Assembly (NCBI GenBank): GCA_021018995.1
Contig: CM037585.1
Coordinates: 84,916,646 to 84,980,645, forward strand
Direction: 5' to 3'
Length of the DNA: 64,000 nt
Origin: Chloranthus sessilifolius
Taxonomy: Eukaryota; Streptophyta; Magnoliopsida; Chloranthales; Chloranthaceae
Shown here: in pieces, positions 46,954 to 58,844 of the stretch
Layout: each line of letters opens with the position of its first letter
Numbering within the stretch: position 1 is the stretch's first letter
Translations under genes and position numbers: made by a program
The notes under the pieces: model-generated
The model's database searches: none
Told to the model about the DNA's origin: nothing
The model's input: the letters and a program-made list of their open reading frames with translations, nothing else

Positions 46954-48742
46954 ATGGCTCCAAAAACTACACAGAAGAGAAAAGGGGAGGACAAGGACCC
47001 TACAGAGACCACCCCTAAAAAGGCCAAGACTTCAAAGTTTCCTAAAAAAGGAAAGGAAGTGGTTGAGGAGGCGGCGGTACCAACCACTAAGTTCTCTTCT
47101 CCTTTTGAGCTCCTGGAGTCAATTCCATTGGAGCCTGAATCAGCCTTTGATGTACCATTTTTTGAGAAACAACCTCTCTCTGCCCCTGCAGTACAATTTA
47201 TGAGTAAAGCGGGCCTGCTACCATTGATGAGAGGAATTCCAGCACTAGCCTACCCTAGGCTAGGGCAGCTGTTCTATCAGCACATCAGGGTCAAGAAGGA
47301 CAACGATGGACAATTGTGCTTGTTGGTGCTGATTGACAACTTTGATATGTTGTGAGCCCTAAGGTGATTGCTAAAGTTTTGGGCATCCCAGCAGCATTCG
47401 ATCCTAGCTGTGGATATGGCCCCCCTCTGAGTGCATCGATTGATACAATTACACGGGCCCTTACTAGAGGATTAAAAGCCATTGGGGACTCAATCAGAAG
47501 GAGGGAACTAGAACCTGAACTGCTGTTCATTGACCAAGTCCTGCGGAAGAACATATATTGCTCAGGACATCAACAAGAGAGGAGAACCCCACTCCCCCCT
47601 CCACCTTTTATTCCTGCATCCACTACTCCTCTTGCATCCATCCCTCACCCCCCTCTGTTTCCATTCTCCATGCCCACTCCCCCTTCCCCTGTGCTTGGTA
47701 CCTGGGAGGACTCACCATCCCCTACCCTACCTCAGTACAAAACCACAATTCCCCCATCAACCACACATACACCTGCCAGCCCCCCACTCATCTCCTATAA
47801 AAAGTGAAAGACCATCCCAACCATCTCCCAGACACCACCCTCAATCCCTTCTATCCCCATTGATACACCCCACCTTCAAGACACCACCACCTCAGCCATA
47901 CCTCCTACATCCCCCCTCACAGACATTGACTTAACCCTTAACACCTCCATAGGCTTCCAAGCCTTTCTTTCTACCTTCCTTGAAATAATACCCACCCACT
48001 ACACCCCTCTCCCAGACTCCCCAACTACCTCCCAACATCACTCCCCAAAACCCCCCTCTTCCCCTCCCTCCACTTTCCATCATGCACCTTCCTCACCTTT
48101 CCAACTCGTACCCTCTTCTTCACAAACCCAACCTCCTATCCCTAACACACTACCCCTTATCCAAGACATTCAAACCCAGCTATCCACCAATACCCAAAAA
48201 TAGGATCAGATGCAAACTGAACTAACCTCCATCCAATCCACCCTACACACCTTAACCAACCCACCCATCCCTCCACCACCCACTTCACCCCCCTGGTCCT
48301 GTTCACTAACAAAGACACCCAAACTGACTTTCCTCCTGACTCACAACCCCCCCCCACCATCCACATTCCCTCTTACACCCCCATTTCCTTTTATTCTTTT
48401 CACCATTCCCATTTTGCCCCTCCTCCCTCACCTCCTACAGAGCAGCCTCCACCTCCCAAGGCCTCTGCTGCACCTCCACAAGAGCAAACTTATCCTAAGC
48501 AGAGGAAAGTCACTGCTAAGAGGTATGCTCCCAAAGCTGCTCCTTTAAAAATTGGCAAAGAGCCTGCTGCCTAGACTGAGGAGGCACAATCCCCTGCCCC
48601 ACCTGAGTCCACTGGAAAAGGGAAATCCCCAGTGGTCCCCACTGAGGAAGCCACAGCTAAAGGCAAAGGAAAATCCCTTTCTTTCCTGCAATGCTTTATG
48701 CTTAATACTAAGCCATCATTTCAATATTACCAGCTGTCCTGA
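46954..48742 (+). pseudogene. 3' accessory ORF of Athila copy B
   Basis: The product starts MAPKTTQKRKGEDKD, a Lys-rich, probably nuclear N-terminus. The core contains ALAYPRLGQLFYQHIRVKK, matching YYYPRLIRIFYQNL of the 60.9 kb ORF, then DMLSPKVIAKVLGIP and LEPELLFIDQVLRKNIY. A frameshift near 47350 and another near 47810 break it. The second half is an unusually long Pro/Ser/Thr-rich region (47580-48480), and the C-terminus, in the third frame, is Ala/Lys/Pro-rich and ends at 48740-48742. It resembles what databases call a putative plant transposon protein domain; the biochemical function is unknown. It is downstream of integrase, in the env-like position. Confidence 0.6.
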
Positions 48743-48849
48743 GATAATGGGAGCTTGGCCACAAGGGAAACAAACTATAGAGCAGCACAGCAGCCGAGAT
48801 TTCTGAGTGCTGAAACTGAGAGTGCCCAGAAACGCACCCTTATTTGGTT

Positions 48850-49100
48850 TTTGGGAGCTTTCAATAGGTCAAGATTCACTTTTCGTTAGGTCACACAATA
48901 ATTTTGACAGGATAATTGATGGTTTCGATAGGCACTGAGGCCTGTTGGAAGGATGGTTCCACCTATCGAAATCCTATCGAATCATCCCTTTTGGGAGCCT
49001 TGTCAGCTAGGATTTCGACAGGACACATAAACCTATCGAAACCATCCATTGCATCCTATCAAAATCATATTTCACCACTTCTATACCTGTCGATAGGTCA
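48850..49100. repeat. ACCTATCGAAA / TTTCGATAGG array (left copy)
   Basis: About ten copies of ACCTATCGAAA or its reverse complement, some as inverted pairs (ACCTGTCGATAGGT). The same word recurs at 52495-52645. Confidence 0.85.
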
Positions 49101-49330
49101 TTTGTGCCTCACTCCCTACCCTCTGCAAAACCCTAGCTCTCTTTGATTTATTCTAAATTTTAAAAAAAATGATACCTAGATATAATTAGTCTGCAAATTT
49201 AATTCCCATTCCATGTCAAAATAGTTACTGATTCTAGTTATGAGAAATGTTAAAACATGTCATGCATGTCAGATCTATTAGTCACACAATGTAGGTACAC
49301 TACGATTATACCAACAAAAGGAAATATGTT
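49101..49330 (+). other. Leader-like end of a truncated module and junction to the Tekay element
   Basis: ACCCTCTGCAAAACCCTAGCTC (49117-49138) nearly repeats the leader of the B 3' ORF (46737-46758), but no ATG and ORF follow. After an A-run near 49160 the sequence leads into the Tekay protease. The gag gene of that element is missing. Confidence 0.45.
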
Positions 49331-50778
49331 GGCATGGGGCACAGGTATTAATTGACTCTGGATCTACTCATTCGTTTGTGACCTCACAATTTGCGACCGA
49401 ATTGAGTGTTACTCCAGAACCTTTGGATTTTATCATGCATGTTTCAATTCCAGTGGGGGATGCGGTACAAATGGGCATGTGTTGTTGATCGATCGTGGTT
49501 TTAGTGGGAGATCACGAAATGACTGCAGACCTTATATTATTGGATATGCAAGGATTCGATGCAATCCTTGGCATGGATTGGTTGTCCCCGTATCATGCAC
49601 ACGTCGACTGTCTGCGAAAGATCATCACTTTCCGGCCACCGAATAAGAAGTCATTTGAGTTTATCAGCGACAAGGCTAATGTTATACCAATCATATCCGC
49701 GATACGAGCCGCACGTCTGATAAGGAACGGCGACAATGCGTGCCTTGCATTCCTCAAAGAGCAGAAAGAGGAGAAGCACGTGATAGCCAATATCCTGGTT
49801 GCTTGTGAGTTTGAAGATGTGTTCCTAGATGAGTTACCGGGATTACCACCTAACCAGGAAGTGGAGTATTCTATTAACTTAGCTTCAATCACAGAGCCGG
49901 TATCCAAGGCGCCTTACAGGATGGCTCTGGCGGAGTTAGTGGAATTGAAAGCACAGTTGCAGGAACTGCTGGACAAGGGGTTCGTGAGGCCTAGTGTGTC
50001 TCCTTGGGGGGCACCGGTCTTGTTCATAAAGAAGGACGGTTTGATGAGGCTATGCATCGATTACCGTCAACTAAACAAACTCACAATCAAGAATCGCTAT
50101 CCACTTCCATGAATTGATTATTTGTTTGATCAATTACAAGGAGCGAAATTCTTTTCAAAGATTGATTTGAGATCCGATTATTACCAATTAAAGGTTAAAG
50201 TCGATGATATTTTGAAGATGGCATTTAGGACCAAATATGGGCATTATGAATTCTTAGTAATGCCTTTCGGCTTGACTAATGCGTTGGCATCGTTCATGGA
50301 TCTCATGAATAGGGTGTTCAAATCTCATTTCGACACATGTGTCGTAGTTTTTGTTGACGACATCCTGATGTACTCAAAAATAGAGGATCATGAACAGCAT
50401 TTGAGGATCGCGTTGCAAACATTACGAGTGCATCAGCTATACGCTAAACTAAACAAATGTGAATTTTGGTTAGAACAAGTAAGCTTCTTCGAGCATGTAG
50501 TTTCTGAAGAAGGAATCAAGGTAGATCCGGCTAAGATTGAAGCAGTGGTTCAATGGGAACAAACTAAAATGGTTACCAAAGTGAGAAGCTTCCTAGGCTT
50601 GGTGGGCTACTACCGAAGATTTGTAGAAGGATTTTCTAAACTTTCCAGTCCGATCACACAACTAACCAGGAAGAATACAAAGTTTCAATGGATAGAGGCA
50701 TGCGAGAAAAGCTTCCAAGAGTTAAAGAAGAGATTGACGTCAGCACTGGTACTTGCAATTCCAGATGGCACTAGGTGA
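49331..50778 (+). pseudogene. Tekay-like protease and reverse transcriptase (element C)
   Basis: Protease LIDSGSTHSFV has its catalytic Asp at 49354-49356, and [16 protein letters not shown] follows. RT contains [54 protein letters not shown] and an intact [10 protein letters not shown] box (VDD at 50353-50361), then [15 protein letters not shown]. Single-base stops at about 49485, 50110 and 50776 interrupt an otherwise readable frame, so decay is moderate. Clade assignment rests on these motifs and the chromodomain found downstream. Confidence 0.85.
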
Positions 50779-52478
50779 TTTGTTGTATTTAGCGATGCGT
50801 CACACAACGGCTTGGGTTGTGTACTGAATCAGCACCAGAAGGTCATCGCATATGGATCCAGACAACTTAAGGATCATGAGAAGAGCTACCCAAAACATGA
50901 CCTAGTGCTAGCCGTGGTGATCTTTGCGTTAAAAATATGGAGACATTACCTCTATGGTGAAGCCTTTGAAATCTTTACAGACCACAAAAGTCTCAAGTAT
51001 TTATTTATGCAGAAAGATTTAAACATGAGACAAAGGAGGTGGATTGAATTTCTTAACGATTATGATTGCTCCATACAGTATCAGCCGAGAAAAGCAAACA
51101 TAGTTGCTGATGCATTAAGCCGCAAGAACTCAGCAAAATTGTCAAACTTGGTTTTGGGACTTCACAAATGGAAGTTACTGGAAGATATAGCTTTGTGCGA
51201 TGCAAGAATTGAGGTGAAAGTTTCAAGAGCCTTCTTAGCAAACATCATCATCAGACCAGTCATTTTTGATAAGGTCTATGAGCTACAATTGAAAGACACA
51301 ATTGATGAAGATCCGCCAACAAGTGACAGAGGGTACTCAGCAGGACTTTTCAGTGAAGAGTGATGGATCACTATTATTTAAAGGGAGATTATGCATCCCA
51401 GTAGATGCCAATCTGCGACAAGTCATCTTAGATGAATCTCATAAATCATCTTATGCCATCCATCCTAAGAGCACTAAAATGTATTAAGACTTAAAGAAAG
51501 GCTTCTGGTGGAGAGGGTTGAAAAGGGATATTGCCGAGTATGTTTCAAGGTGCTTGGTATGCCAACAGGTGAAGGTAGATCACCGACATCCAGCAGGATT
51601 ATTACAGCCATTGCCCATACCAGAGTGGAAGTGGGAATCCATTTCGATGGATTTCATTTTGGGGCTGCCAAGAACAGCAAGGAGGCACAATGCTATATGG
51701 GTGATTGTTGATAGACTCACAAAGTCTGCTCATTTCTTGCCATATAACACAACCTATACAGCAAGTAGGTTGGCGGACCTGTATATGAAGGAGATCGTCA
51801 GATTGCACGACATTCTCGTAAGTATAGTCTCCGATAGAGACCCGTTATACACTTCCCAATTGTGAAAGAAATTTCAAGAAGGAATGGGCACTCGACTTGA
51901 CTTCAGTTAGGCTTTTCACCCTTAAACAGATGGCCAAACGGAGAGAGTCAACCAAATTATCGAAGATATGCTACGAGCATGTATGCTCGATTTTCAGGGA
52001 GTATGGGATCAACACTTGCCATTGGTCGAGTTTGCCTATAATAATAGTTTCCAGACAAGTATTGGCATGGCACCATATGAGGATCTATATGGGTGGAGAT
52101 GTCGGTTCCCAATCAGTTGGGAAGAGACGGGAGAAATGTCTATTTTGGGGCCCGAGATTCTAGAAAGCAATATCGAGAAAGTGCGCTTGATTAGAGAGCG
52201 GATAAGGGCCACACAAAGCAGGCAGAAAAGCTATGCGGACCTAAAGTGAACGAGCGTCGACTTTCAGAAAGGAGAGAAAGTTTTTGTGAAGATCTCGCCA
52301 ACAAAGGGTGTAATGCGTTTTGGCAAGCGTGGCAAATTAAGCCCATGGTACGTTGGACCGTTCGAGATATTGGGATGTGATGGAGAGGTTGCTTACAGAC
52401 TTGCACTACTGCCACACCTCTCTGGCATGCATGACATTTTTCATGTCTTGATGTTGCGATAGTACATCAGGCCAAACC
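50779..52478 (+). pseudogene. Tekay-like RNase H and integrase (element C)
   Basis: RNase H ([36 protein letters not shown]) runs to about 51120. The integrase has DLKKGFWWRGLKRDIAEYVSRC..C, SMDFILGLPR with the first Asp, VSDRDPLYTSQ with the second, and a DGQTERVNQIIEDMLRACM-type segment with the Glu. It then has FAYNNSFQTSIGMAPYEDLYG and the GPFEILG/VAYRLAL C-terminal part, reaching FHVLMLR before a stop and an insertion. Frame changes occur near 51365, 51490, 51870 and 52250. Confidence 0.85.
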
Positions 52479-53897
52479 TGTTGAAATGAGCCACCAACCT
52501 ATCGAACACACCAGATGAAGGCTGCGGATGCTGGAACTTTATTCTCAACCCAACCTATCAGAACCTATCGAAAGGATCCTGAATCCTAGCGAAAGGAATA
52601 GAAGGCCTATTTGGAACCTGTCGAAAGCCTCAGGAACCTATCAAAATCGACTGAAGGACTTCTGAGAAAAGCTACTGTGCACATGCTATCAGTTGGTGAC
52701 CTGCTGCACGCAATCTGAGGCACTCTGGTGACCGGCACGAAGTCTCTAGAAGTGCCCTGGGAAACCCTAACTGACCTACGTGCTCTCCCCTTCTAAAAGG
52801 GGAATAAAGGAGGGAATAATAGGATTATTCTAGAAGCTATAATTGGCAAGAAAAATGGATCTGAGGTAGAGGAGGAAAGCTATAAAAGGAAGGGAAGCTG
52901 CCAGAAAAAGGGGATCAATTCTAGAGATCATAGCTTGCATCGAAATTCTCTATTCTTCCTTTTAGCCCAACCATGGTTGGCTAATTTCTTTGGAGCAGCA
53001 AAGAGGAAGGTTTAGTCTGTAATTGGGGAAAGCTGAGAGTGTTATTGAGGGTTGGATGTTGCATAGACTGCAAATCTGAGGGCATTTCATTATATGGTTA
53101 GTTTAATTCAATATAATGTTGGTTTAACTGCTGCAATTAGATCTATAGTTCCTCTGGTTTCATTTGGTGCTCGATCGGCTTTGTGTAGATGGGAATAGCT
53201 CACCCACTTAACTGGTAAACCTCTTGGATGCCATTTGATCTCCCTAGATCTGATATTCCTGTAATTGCCTGTGTCTATGGCCTGGCGATTGCAGCATTTA
53301 TAGTGGTTATAATGTTCTGATGGAAGCATGAGAATGGAGTGAATCTATTGGATGATCTGTGACCATTGAAGTGGACAGATCATAGCCTTAGGATCAAGCC
53401 AAATCTCTAGCCTAGATCAAATTCTTCTACCCTGCAGCTGTGCCTATGGCTAGATGAAGGATTAATGCACTCTAAACTCTCTGTAACCCTGGCAGCTCAA
53501 CCTAATTGTAGTAAGACCAAACTCCAAGCTGCTTCTTCCCATTTTTTGTTTTAAATTTCCCTTGACTGCAAGATTTGTACTCTTGATCCATTTCTGCAAT
53601 TTTAATTATTTTTTGTAGTTTAGTTTAAAAGCGAAAAACCCTTAGACCTCTCCTCTTTCTTTTGTTGTTTTAGCATTACGAAAGGGTGCCAGATCTGCTT
53701 TAGATCTAGAGATTTGTCTAATTTTCAGTCACATTTCCCTATGGACATACCCTTACTTACTTTCTTTTAAAACTTGCAACAACAGGCCCTGAATACTTGC
53801 AGGACTGTGTGCGAGCCTGCCTTGGTGTGTGCTAACCACAGACCCTTTTACTGGTTGAATTTAAACCCCTTTTTAGACAGAAGGCAAGATCCCAACA
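52479..53897 (+). mobile_element. Probable solo LTR inserted in the chromodomain region of element C
   Basis: The segment splits the Tekay pol between MLR-x-YI and PTVLVKWQN. It has TGTTG..CAACA ends, an ACCTATCGAAA array at 52495-52645, AAACCCTAACTG near 52763 and a TATA box (CTATAAAAGG) at about 52880, so it looks like an LTR. A 5-bp duplication directly outside the TGTTG/CAACA ends is not seen (AAACC versus GTACT). An AGTAC word does flank the segment slightly wider (52461-52465 and 53897-53901), so the exact borders are open. Confidence 0.5.
52495..52645. repeat. ACCTATCGAAA array (right copy)
   Basis: Six or seven copies with single-base variants (ACCTATCGAACA, ACCTATCAGAACC, CCTAGCGAAAGG, ACCTGTCGAAAG). 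Same word as at 48850-49100. Confidence 0.85.
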
Positions 53898-53992
53898 GTA
53901 CTCGTCAAGTGGCAAAATCATTCCCAAGAGGAAGCGACATGGGAGCGTGAGTCCAATGTGCGACAAGCCTATCTGGATCTATTTGCATAAGG
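53898..53992 (+). pseudogene. Chromodomain end of element C pol
   Basis: VLVKWQNHSQEEATWERESN then LDLFA-stop. This is the terminal chromodomain typical of chromovirus integrases, a module thought to bias insertion toward marked chromatin. It closely matches VLVRWKNHPAEEATWECEAD ... LDLFAES of the second element at 60.1 kb. Roughly 45 residues between MLRxYI and this point are missing. Confidence 0.85.
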
Positions 53993-54224
53993 TAATTCAC
54001 GTCTTCTAAAGTTTCAATGCAAGTATAAATTTAAGGACATATTTTTTTAATTATTCATGTGTTAATTTATGGATCGACATTGTCATATATGGTCGATTGA
54101 TTGCATAAATATATTGGGAAGTGGCCATATGGCATATCCTAATAGATGAGAGATGAAAGATTTAGGTGGAGACAGAAGGAATGAACAAATGAAGCAGAAA
54201 TAATTCATTAACTGTATCTGTACC
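53993..54224 (+). other. Spacer between chromodomain and motif array, element C
   Basis: T-rich noncoding sequence, no gene. Confidence 0.5.
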
Positions 54225-54376
54225 TCTCTCGAGCGAGAACTTAAAGCTCGCTCGAGCGAGCTTCTCAAACAGGATAGGAAGAAAAGGGGCCAGAGGCCTT
54301 TTCACCCATTTAAAATAGCTGCTGCTCACTCGCGCGAGCCACTATACCTTGCTCACGCGAGGAAGAGAATATAAAC
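54225..54376 (+). promoter_or_regulatory. CTCGCTCGAGCGAG array with TATA box upstream of the C 3' ORF
   Basis: Four copies: CTCTCGAGCGAG (54225), GCTCGCTCGAGCGAGC (54246), CTCACTCGCGCGAGCC (54325) and GCTCACGCGAGG (54350). Just after the last is ATATAAACA (54369-54377), a plausible TATA box about 210 bases upstream of the ATG at 54580. The LTR of this element has the same motif at 57071-57325. Confidence 0.7.
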
Positions 54377-54579
54377 AGGGGCGAAAAGCCTTCCCTGGCC
54401 ATTTCATTCAAAACAGAGAGAGGAGGAGAGTTGGGGTTTTGGGCGTTCGAGGAGAAAACCTTCAAACCCATCCGATTGAGGGTTTCTTTGCACCATTTTC
54501 GACGGATTTTCGCGCACAAAGGTAATTTTTACCTAAATCTACCTTTATTTTCCTCATTTTCGTCAATTTGAACCCTAGA

Positions 54580-55804
54580 ATGAGTACATCCGACCCACAC
54601 CCTAGGCAATGGAAGAAATTAGCAGTCAAGCTGCCATCTTCGAAGAAAAGGGTGACGCCTCCACCACCACCTTTAACCCAGCCCGCCCCATGGTGGGAAG
54701 CCAAAAATTTTACACCCGAGTGGAGTATCCACAAAAGTTTTTTTGAGGACCCGTCCACCACCAAGTGGCCCTAGACTACTTGACCGTTAATGAATTAAAG
54801 CCTCTCTTAACCCTGATTAGCGCACACTACTATCCTCGATTGGTAAAACTCTTTTACCAAACCCTAAAAACCAATCCTACCAAGACCAAATTGATTTGCG
54901 AAACTGATGGTAAAGAATTCATTTTTGAAGCCAAGGACATTGGCCAGGCCATGGGATGCCCTTTAACCTATATAGAAGATGAAATTTCTAAGACCCCGCT
55001 TCCCTGCGACTTTGAATTTTTGGAAATTACGGCCGACATAATGGGCGGTGTAGTGGCCACGGGAAAATCCATCCCCTTCGACACGAACAAGAGAGGCGGG
55101 TACTGTTTTTGAATGCCATTCATGTGGCATTCCACGATAGGTGGTTTAGTGCCCCTATCCTTGTGAGGTAGGCTATTTTGCATGCCCTTGGGTGAAATAA
55201 GTCGGGTGCCGTCCCCAAACTGGTTAAGAAACTAGCTTACGCCCGTTTAATCTCCAAACTCTTTGAACTCCGAGACAGGAGCGACGACTTCCAAATTCAA
55301 GCCCATGAACCTACTCTCATCGATAACATCATCTCCTACCGTATGAAGGACTTGCAACAAAGTCTTCGGAGCTTACACGATAGTGTTAAAAATAAGTGGG
55401 CCACTCAGATGACCCAGCAAACTACATCTCCTATAGGGTCAGTCCCACCCACGAGGCCTTAGTCTACAACATCACCATCATCACGGCCCATGCCTGCCAA
55501 TCAAGAAAGCATGCTCAACGAGATACTAAACCATACGTGACAGATGAGGTTGCAGCTACGATACATCAAAGCTATTGGTACCGACTTGATGTCCCACACG
55601 TATCTGGAGACCTTTGAGCAGTGCCTCACACGATTGAGGAGTGCCGCCTATGGTGCTTCCACCTCTGGGCCAGCTACTGACGCCAGGACTGCGAAAGAGG
55701 GCGATGACGAGGATTTCGACACTGATGGGGGTGAGGATGATGATGACGATGACGATTGAGATGAGGCATCGGGTTCCGAGTATGCCGAGGGTGATGACGA
55801 TTAG
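54580..55804 (+). pseudogene. 3' accessory ORF of Tekay-like element C
   Basis: The start is ATG at 54580, just after AACCCTAGA. A basic, Pro-rich N-terminus is followed by WWEAKNFTPEWSIHKSFFEDP, then AHYYPRLVKLFYQTLK, and after a break AIHVAFHDRWFSAPIL, AYARLISKLFEL and a C-terminal helix (RLQLRYIKAIGTDLMSHTYL). The end is acidic, with GGEDDDDDDD and EYAEGDDD-stop (55802-55804). Frameshifts lie near 54766 and 55105, with further stops at about 55170, 55460, 55537 and 55759. Family members at 60930 and 46954 share the YPRL..FY core. It lies between the chromodomain and the polypurine tract, where standard Tekay elements have almost no sequence. Function unknown. Confidence 0.65.
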
Positions 55805-56420
55805 GGCTGGCTGCCGAGGAGATTTACAGGGATTTTTCCAAATTTTGAAAGCAACTTTTATAAATTGATGTCATTTTGAAGCAAATTGCTGAACTAATGT
55901 GACATGAATGTCACTTTTGATTATATGGATGTAAATTTCAAGTCAAATGGTGGAACTATGGTGACTTAGCTGGCACGCTTAGTTTTACTAAATACTTGTT
56001 TTGGTGAATGGATCATTTTGATGAATCGTTTATTTTGTGAATGTCATATCTGCATAAATGAGTTATTTTGTGAATCCATTTAATTTTGGACAATGGTTGA
56101 ACTTAGCAAATGAAATATATTCTTTTCTGCATGCATCATTTTGGCAATATGATTTACCTTACTCAATGGATTATTTTTCTTTTGGTGATTGGAGCATTTA
56201 CTCCCTAAATTTCTTTAGTGTGCATGGACTCTTTATGAATGATTACCTGTGGAAAAGGAATAGGTCACATTTAGATGGACAAGTAAGTTATCTAATTGCC
56301 TACTCTAATGTCTGTGGTGTGTTATACGCGAGTACCTTGTGTTCTTTTGACAGGATATGTAAATGATTACCAAACGTGTGCAGCGTGACTTACGACAATT
56401 TTCAAGGATAAAAATTTTAT
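55805..56420 (+). other. Noncoding 3' region of element C
   Basis: T-rich, with repeated words of the type TTTTGTGAAT...ATGG. An ORF of 102 codons (56058-56366) has no recognisable motif and is probably chance. Confidence 0.45.
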
Positions 56421-56433
56421 AAGGTGGGGTGAA
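56421..56433 (+). other. Polypurine tract of element C
   Basis: AAGGTGGGGTGAA directly before TGTAATAACC. Confidence 0.75.
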
Positions 56434-57070
56434 TGTAATAACCTCCAATTTTTGTTAACCGTGCAGGTCAGGTGTGCGTGCGAATGTGTATATGTGTATG
56501 TGGTTCACAAGGGAATCCATGCACAAATTCACACCTTAGGTATATGCGTCTAAAACATTAGAGTGTTAGAGACATCTAACACCTATTTGGGGTGTTGGTG
56601 TTTTACAAGTTGACAAACTCAACTACTTGAAATAAGGGAGAGGGGTCTCACACGTGGGCTTCATTTTGAGCTCATTTGAGTTTGTTGAGAAATAGAGAGA
56701 GAGAGAGAGGAGAAAGAAGAAGGGGTTTGTAGAGAAAGATGAAAAGGTTGTGAGATCAAGGTGAGTAGATCTAATATAAGGTGGGTGAAGTAATGTGATT
56801 GTGCATAGAGATTCTAGCTACACGATTCAGATGATCTCATGTGGATCCGTGAGCAAAAAGGGGAAGCCGTGAAGTGGATCTAGGTCGTTGAGACCTTCCT
56901 TGATTTCTTCAAGAAAGAAAGACCCAATCCAAAGAGCCTTCAAGGCATTAAAGGTCTGGATTTAATGCTACTAATCTTGTAAATATAGCATTTAATGTTT
57001 CTTAAGGAGAAGGGTTTAAAATAGTTAAGATTTGGTGAGGATCGAGTTTGGGGAAAACTCAGATCTGGAA

Positions 57071-57325
57071 TGTCTCTGCTCCTCGCGTGCACGAGATTAA
57101 AGGCTCGCTCGCGCGAGCCTCAGAGACATGACTTGAACAGCCTCACGAGAGAGTAAGAAAAGCAGTGAGAATGTTGCGTCTTGCTCAGGCGAGGACTTGA
57201 AGGTAAAAGGTCTCGCTCGAGCGAGGCCTCGCACGACACCCATCAGACAACTGAATGTCAGTTCGGTCGCGCGAGGTTTTGACCAAGTTTTGCTCGCGCG
57301 CCCAAGCATTGAGGCTCGCTTGCAC
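57071..57325. repeat. CTCGCTCGAGCGAG array in LTR C
   Basis: About nine copies, for example GGCTCGCTCGCGCGAGCC (57102), TCTCGCTCGAGCGAGG (57211), CGGTCGCGCGAGG and TGCTCGCGCG. Same word as upstream of the 3' ORF at 54225. Confidence 0.9.
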
Positions 57326-58348
57326 TAGAAACAGGGTACTTCACCTTGTTCGTTTCTTCTGAATTCTTCAGTAGTTTATGTCCTTTGTTCTTCTAGGCAT
57401 TCTTAGAGGTTGTATGAATAATTTGATTATAGGAACGACATGGGAAGAGATATGAGCACGTGCTTGATGCAATTTAGTTTAATCTCCATGTGACTCCGTT
57501 TGAGTTAGGGAAACTCAATAGCATGTGTATTCTACTTTCAACTAGTATGTGCGTAATGATATGATAATGATATACGTGTTGTTTTTTCTGTAAGTACTTA
57601 GTATTTGCATGAGTTCAGTCATAGCTTTGATTACACGATTTTCATAAGTATAATCACTCAGAAAGAGAATCTTGTGTGCGTGTGTGAAAATTTTGGATAT
57701 GTTACGTGTGTGGCATCAAGAAGATGTAAGGCATGTTGTGTGTGGTTGCAAAGAAATGTGAAGTAGTGTGTGAGAACCCTATGTGAAACTTGAACTAATA
57801 ATAATTACCACAACTCACGATGATAAACTATATGTAACATGCACATTTGATTTAAGGTTTAAATTATGAATACCCAACCGACATGACGGGATATCCGTGA
57901 CTGACACGATGGGATATCCATGACCGGTACGGCAGAATATCTTTACAAATTGTGTACCAGTTCGACAGGATATCTGTTCTTTGATTTCCAATAGTGAAAA
58001 TACTTCATTCGACACAAGTCATCTCTTGCAAAGGGACTTGGGCATTGTGAAATGGTTCATATGAACGACGATGGTGGGTACTTCCATCAGGGGCTCGATG
58101 CTATATTGCTCGAGCAATTACTTAAGTGATTCTTTTAAGTGTGTGTATAAGGGTGTGTTCCATTCGACTAGTAAGAATGTGATTTGAAACCATGCATCAG
58201 ATAGCCTCTTCGGTCAAGAAATTGTTTAAACTTCGTTTCCATGCTTAGAAATGTATCATGAAATATATGTGTAATGTCAGAAAATATACATGCTATTTGT
58301 TCTTCTTATTGAGCTATGATGTAGCTCACCCTTCGACTATATGTCACA

Positions 58349-58447
58349 GGTTCAGGGATAGCTGAGGACACCGAGGACTAGGAATTAGAGGACACGGACT
58401 ACGTGCCTTTGGAGGAGTCGAAGCCTCCTCCTGAGGATTTCTTTTAG
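58349..58447 (+). other. Acidic micro-ORF in LTR C
   Basis: After TGTCACAG a short frame reads GSGIAEDTED, a TAG, then ELEDTDYVPLEESKPPPEDFF and stop. The second part aligns with LEDSDYIPEEELETPAEEFF of LTR A. The internal TAG makes this copy broken. Confidence 0.45.
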
Positions 58448-58844
58448 TAGACGTTCGCTATGGCACTTTGATCATTTTGTGAGAATCATTGTAAGGCTTG
58501 GTATGTCTGGCCACTTATATTTTGTAAGATGTCAAATTACCTAGAGATAGGTTATTATTTTTGCAAACCATCCCATGGTGACTTTTGTTTTGTCACCAAT
58601 GGTTCGGTTCAGTTCTTTGTTTCATGTGATGGGCATGAGGATTGAACCGTCTTTTTGTAGTTAGAATTACCTTATATAGAAATAAAAGTTTAAATTGCAT
58701 TATTCGGATTCATTTGATTTGTTAGACGTGCTTTGTTTCCACATAGGCGTAGATGTACCAAGTGTTCTATGTGATGTTAGGATGCGACTTAAAGGGTCTG
58801 TATCGATGGCGCGGGTTTCAGGGTGCCAAAATTCGGGGCTGTCA

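Larger units (their letters stand above)
56434..58844 (+). mobile_element. 3' LTR of Tekay-like element C (about 2.4 kb)
   Basis: It starts TGTAATAACCTCC and ends GGGGCTGTCA. Contents in order are a GA-rich stretch (56695-56735), a CTCGCTCGAGCGAG array (57071-57325), four diverged copies of a GACATGACGGGATATCC-like unit (57880-57980), and the acidic micro-ORF (58349-58447). The order matches LTR A and the solo LTR. The matching 5' LTR is not in the window. Confidence 0.75.

Noticed and set aside
47530..48548. Several Pro-rich ORFs in different frames
   Set aside because: By-products of the C-rich composition; only the frame continuing the 3' ORF family is kept.
52479..53897. Claim of a perfect solo LTR insertion
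   Set aside because: The 5-bp words directly outside TGTTG/CAACA differ, so it is listed only as probable.
56058..56366. 102-codon ORF between the element C 3' ORF and its LTR
   Set aside because: No motif, T-rich, and no counterpart at the same place in elements A or D.
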